Of a stretch of DNA of 64,000 bases, positions 63,744 through 64,000 are shown one piece after another. The translations under genes and the position numbers were made by a program. The DNA is from Corbicula japonica (taxonomy: Eukaryota > Mollusca > Bivalvia > Venerida > Cyrenidae), in the NCBI GenBank assembly GCA_038501625.1, contig JAZAYU010000009.1, positions 4,959,001 to 5,023,000 on the forward strand. The letters run 5' to 3'. The notes beneath the pieces are model-generated. The model saw nothing but the letters and a program-made list of their open reading frames with translations, made no database searches and had not been told where the DNA came from. Numbering within the stretch: the first letter of the stretch is position 1; each line of letters begins with the position of its first letter.

Positions 63744-64000
63744 TATGTCCCCTTCTCACATATTTAGAATTTTCGATCTTTAAGAGAACAGGTTATCAGA
63801 TTTAAGATCCTTAATTAGTTTCAGTAACAAAATTGTGTGGCATTTTCTCCTCATTTACTGTTGGGCGATCTTTCAAACTTGCACAGATCATCAGATAGAA
63901 TGTGTAGATGATCGTATAGAAGTGTTTTACCTCGTGTTGCAAACACCGCATTGGCTTTCAGTACTTTCCGTACAACAAAACATCTTATTGATTATGAAGG
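63744..64000 (+). repeat. Direct duplication, copy B, second part
   Basis: Resumes TATGTCCCCTTCTCACATAT exactly where copy A has it (35837) and matches to the end of the window (equivalent to 36095). Confidence 0.9.

Overview
This is a stretch of animal nuclear genome, most probably from a bivalve mollusc. The evidence is a spliced metazoan gene with GT-AG introns, AT-rich intergenic DNA, and dense interspersed repeats of kinds I associate with bivalve genomes (the clade call is inference). Coding density of host genes is low and most recognisable structure is mobile DNA.

Host genes. Two intronless paralogous genes of unknown function lie in tandem (10342-11172 and 12197-13372). A four-exon gene running from 16671 to 28169 is the HAPSTR1 (C16orf72) orthologue; all its exon phases fit. 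Its 9.1-kb first intron holds a complete hAT transposon (20163-23643) with its own spliced transposase gene, inserted in a CAC/CAA-type microsatellite. Weak single-exon candidates lie near 3.8-4.5 kb and 51.3-51.95 kb.

Mobile core. From 36757 to 51299 lies a 14.5-kb Polinton/Maverick (adintovirus-like) element with about 370-bp terminal inverted repeats and a perfect 6-bp target duplication (CATGAT). It carries protein-primed DNA polymerase B with an OTU-like N-terminal domain, a retroviral-type integrase, a packaging ATPase, a double jelly-roll major capsid protein, a penton-like minor capsid protein, and about ten smaller conserved or unknown genes. Genes sit in tight divergent pairs and share an A-rich sequence running into the start codon. 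Integrase, ATPase and both capsid genes are open, but polymerase and two structural-type genes carry nonsense or frameshift lesions and one start codon reads GTG, so this copy is recently dead. I could not find the adenain-type protease.

Flanking repeats. A palindromic MITE of about 145 bp occurs eleven times (nine full-length, two halves). A second, looser MITE-like family occurs about nine times. A direct duplication of at least 2.5 kb is present at 33595-36095 and again at 56876-64000; the second copy is split by a 4.6-kb LINE (minus strand), whose endonuclease region is itself split by another repeat. Other structures include a 63-bp minisatellite (5.7-7.2 kb), a 1.4-kb TIR element (31443-32852), several foldbacks, and a repeat family whose two copies differ mostly at synonymous positions.
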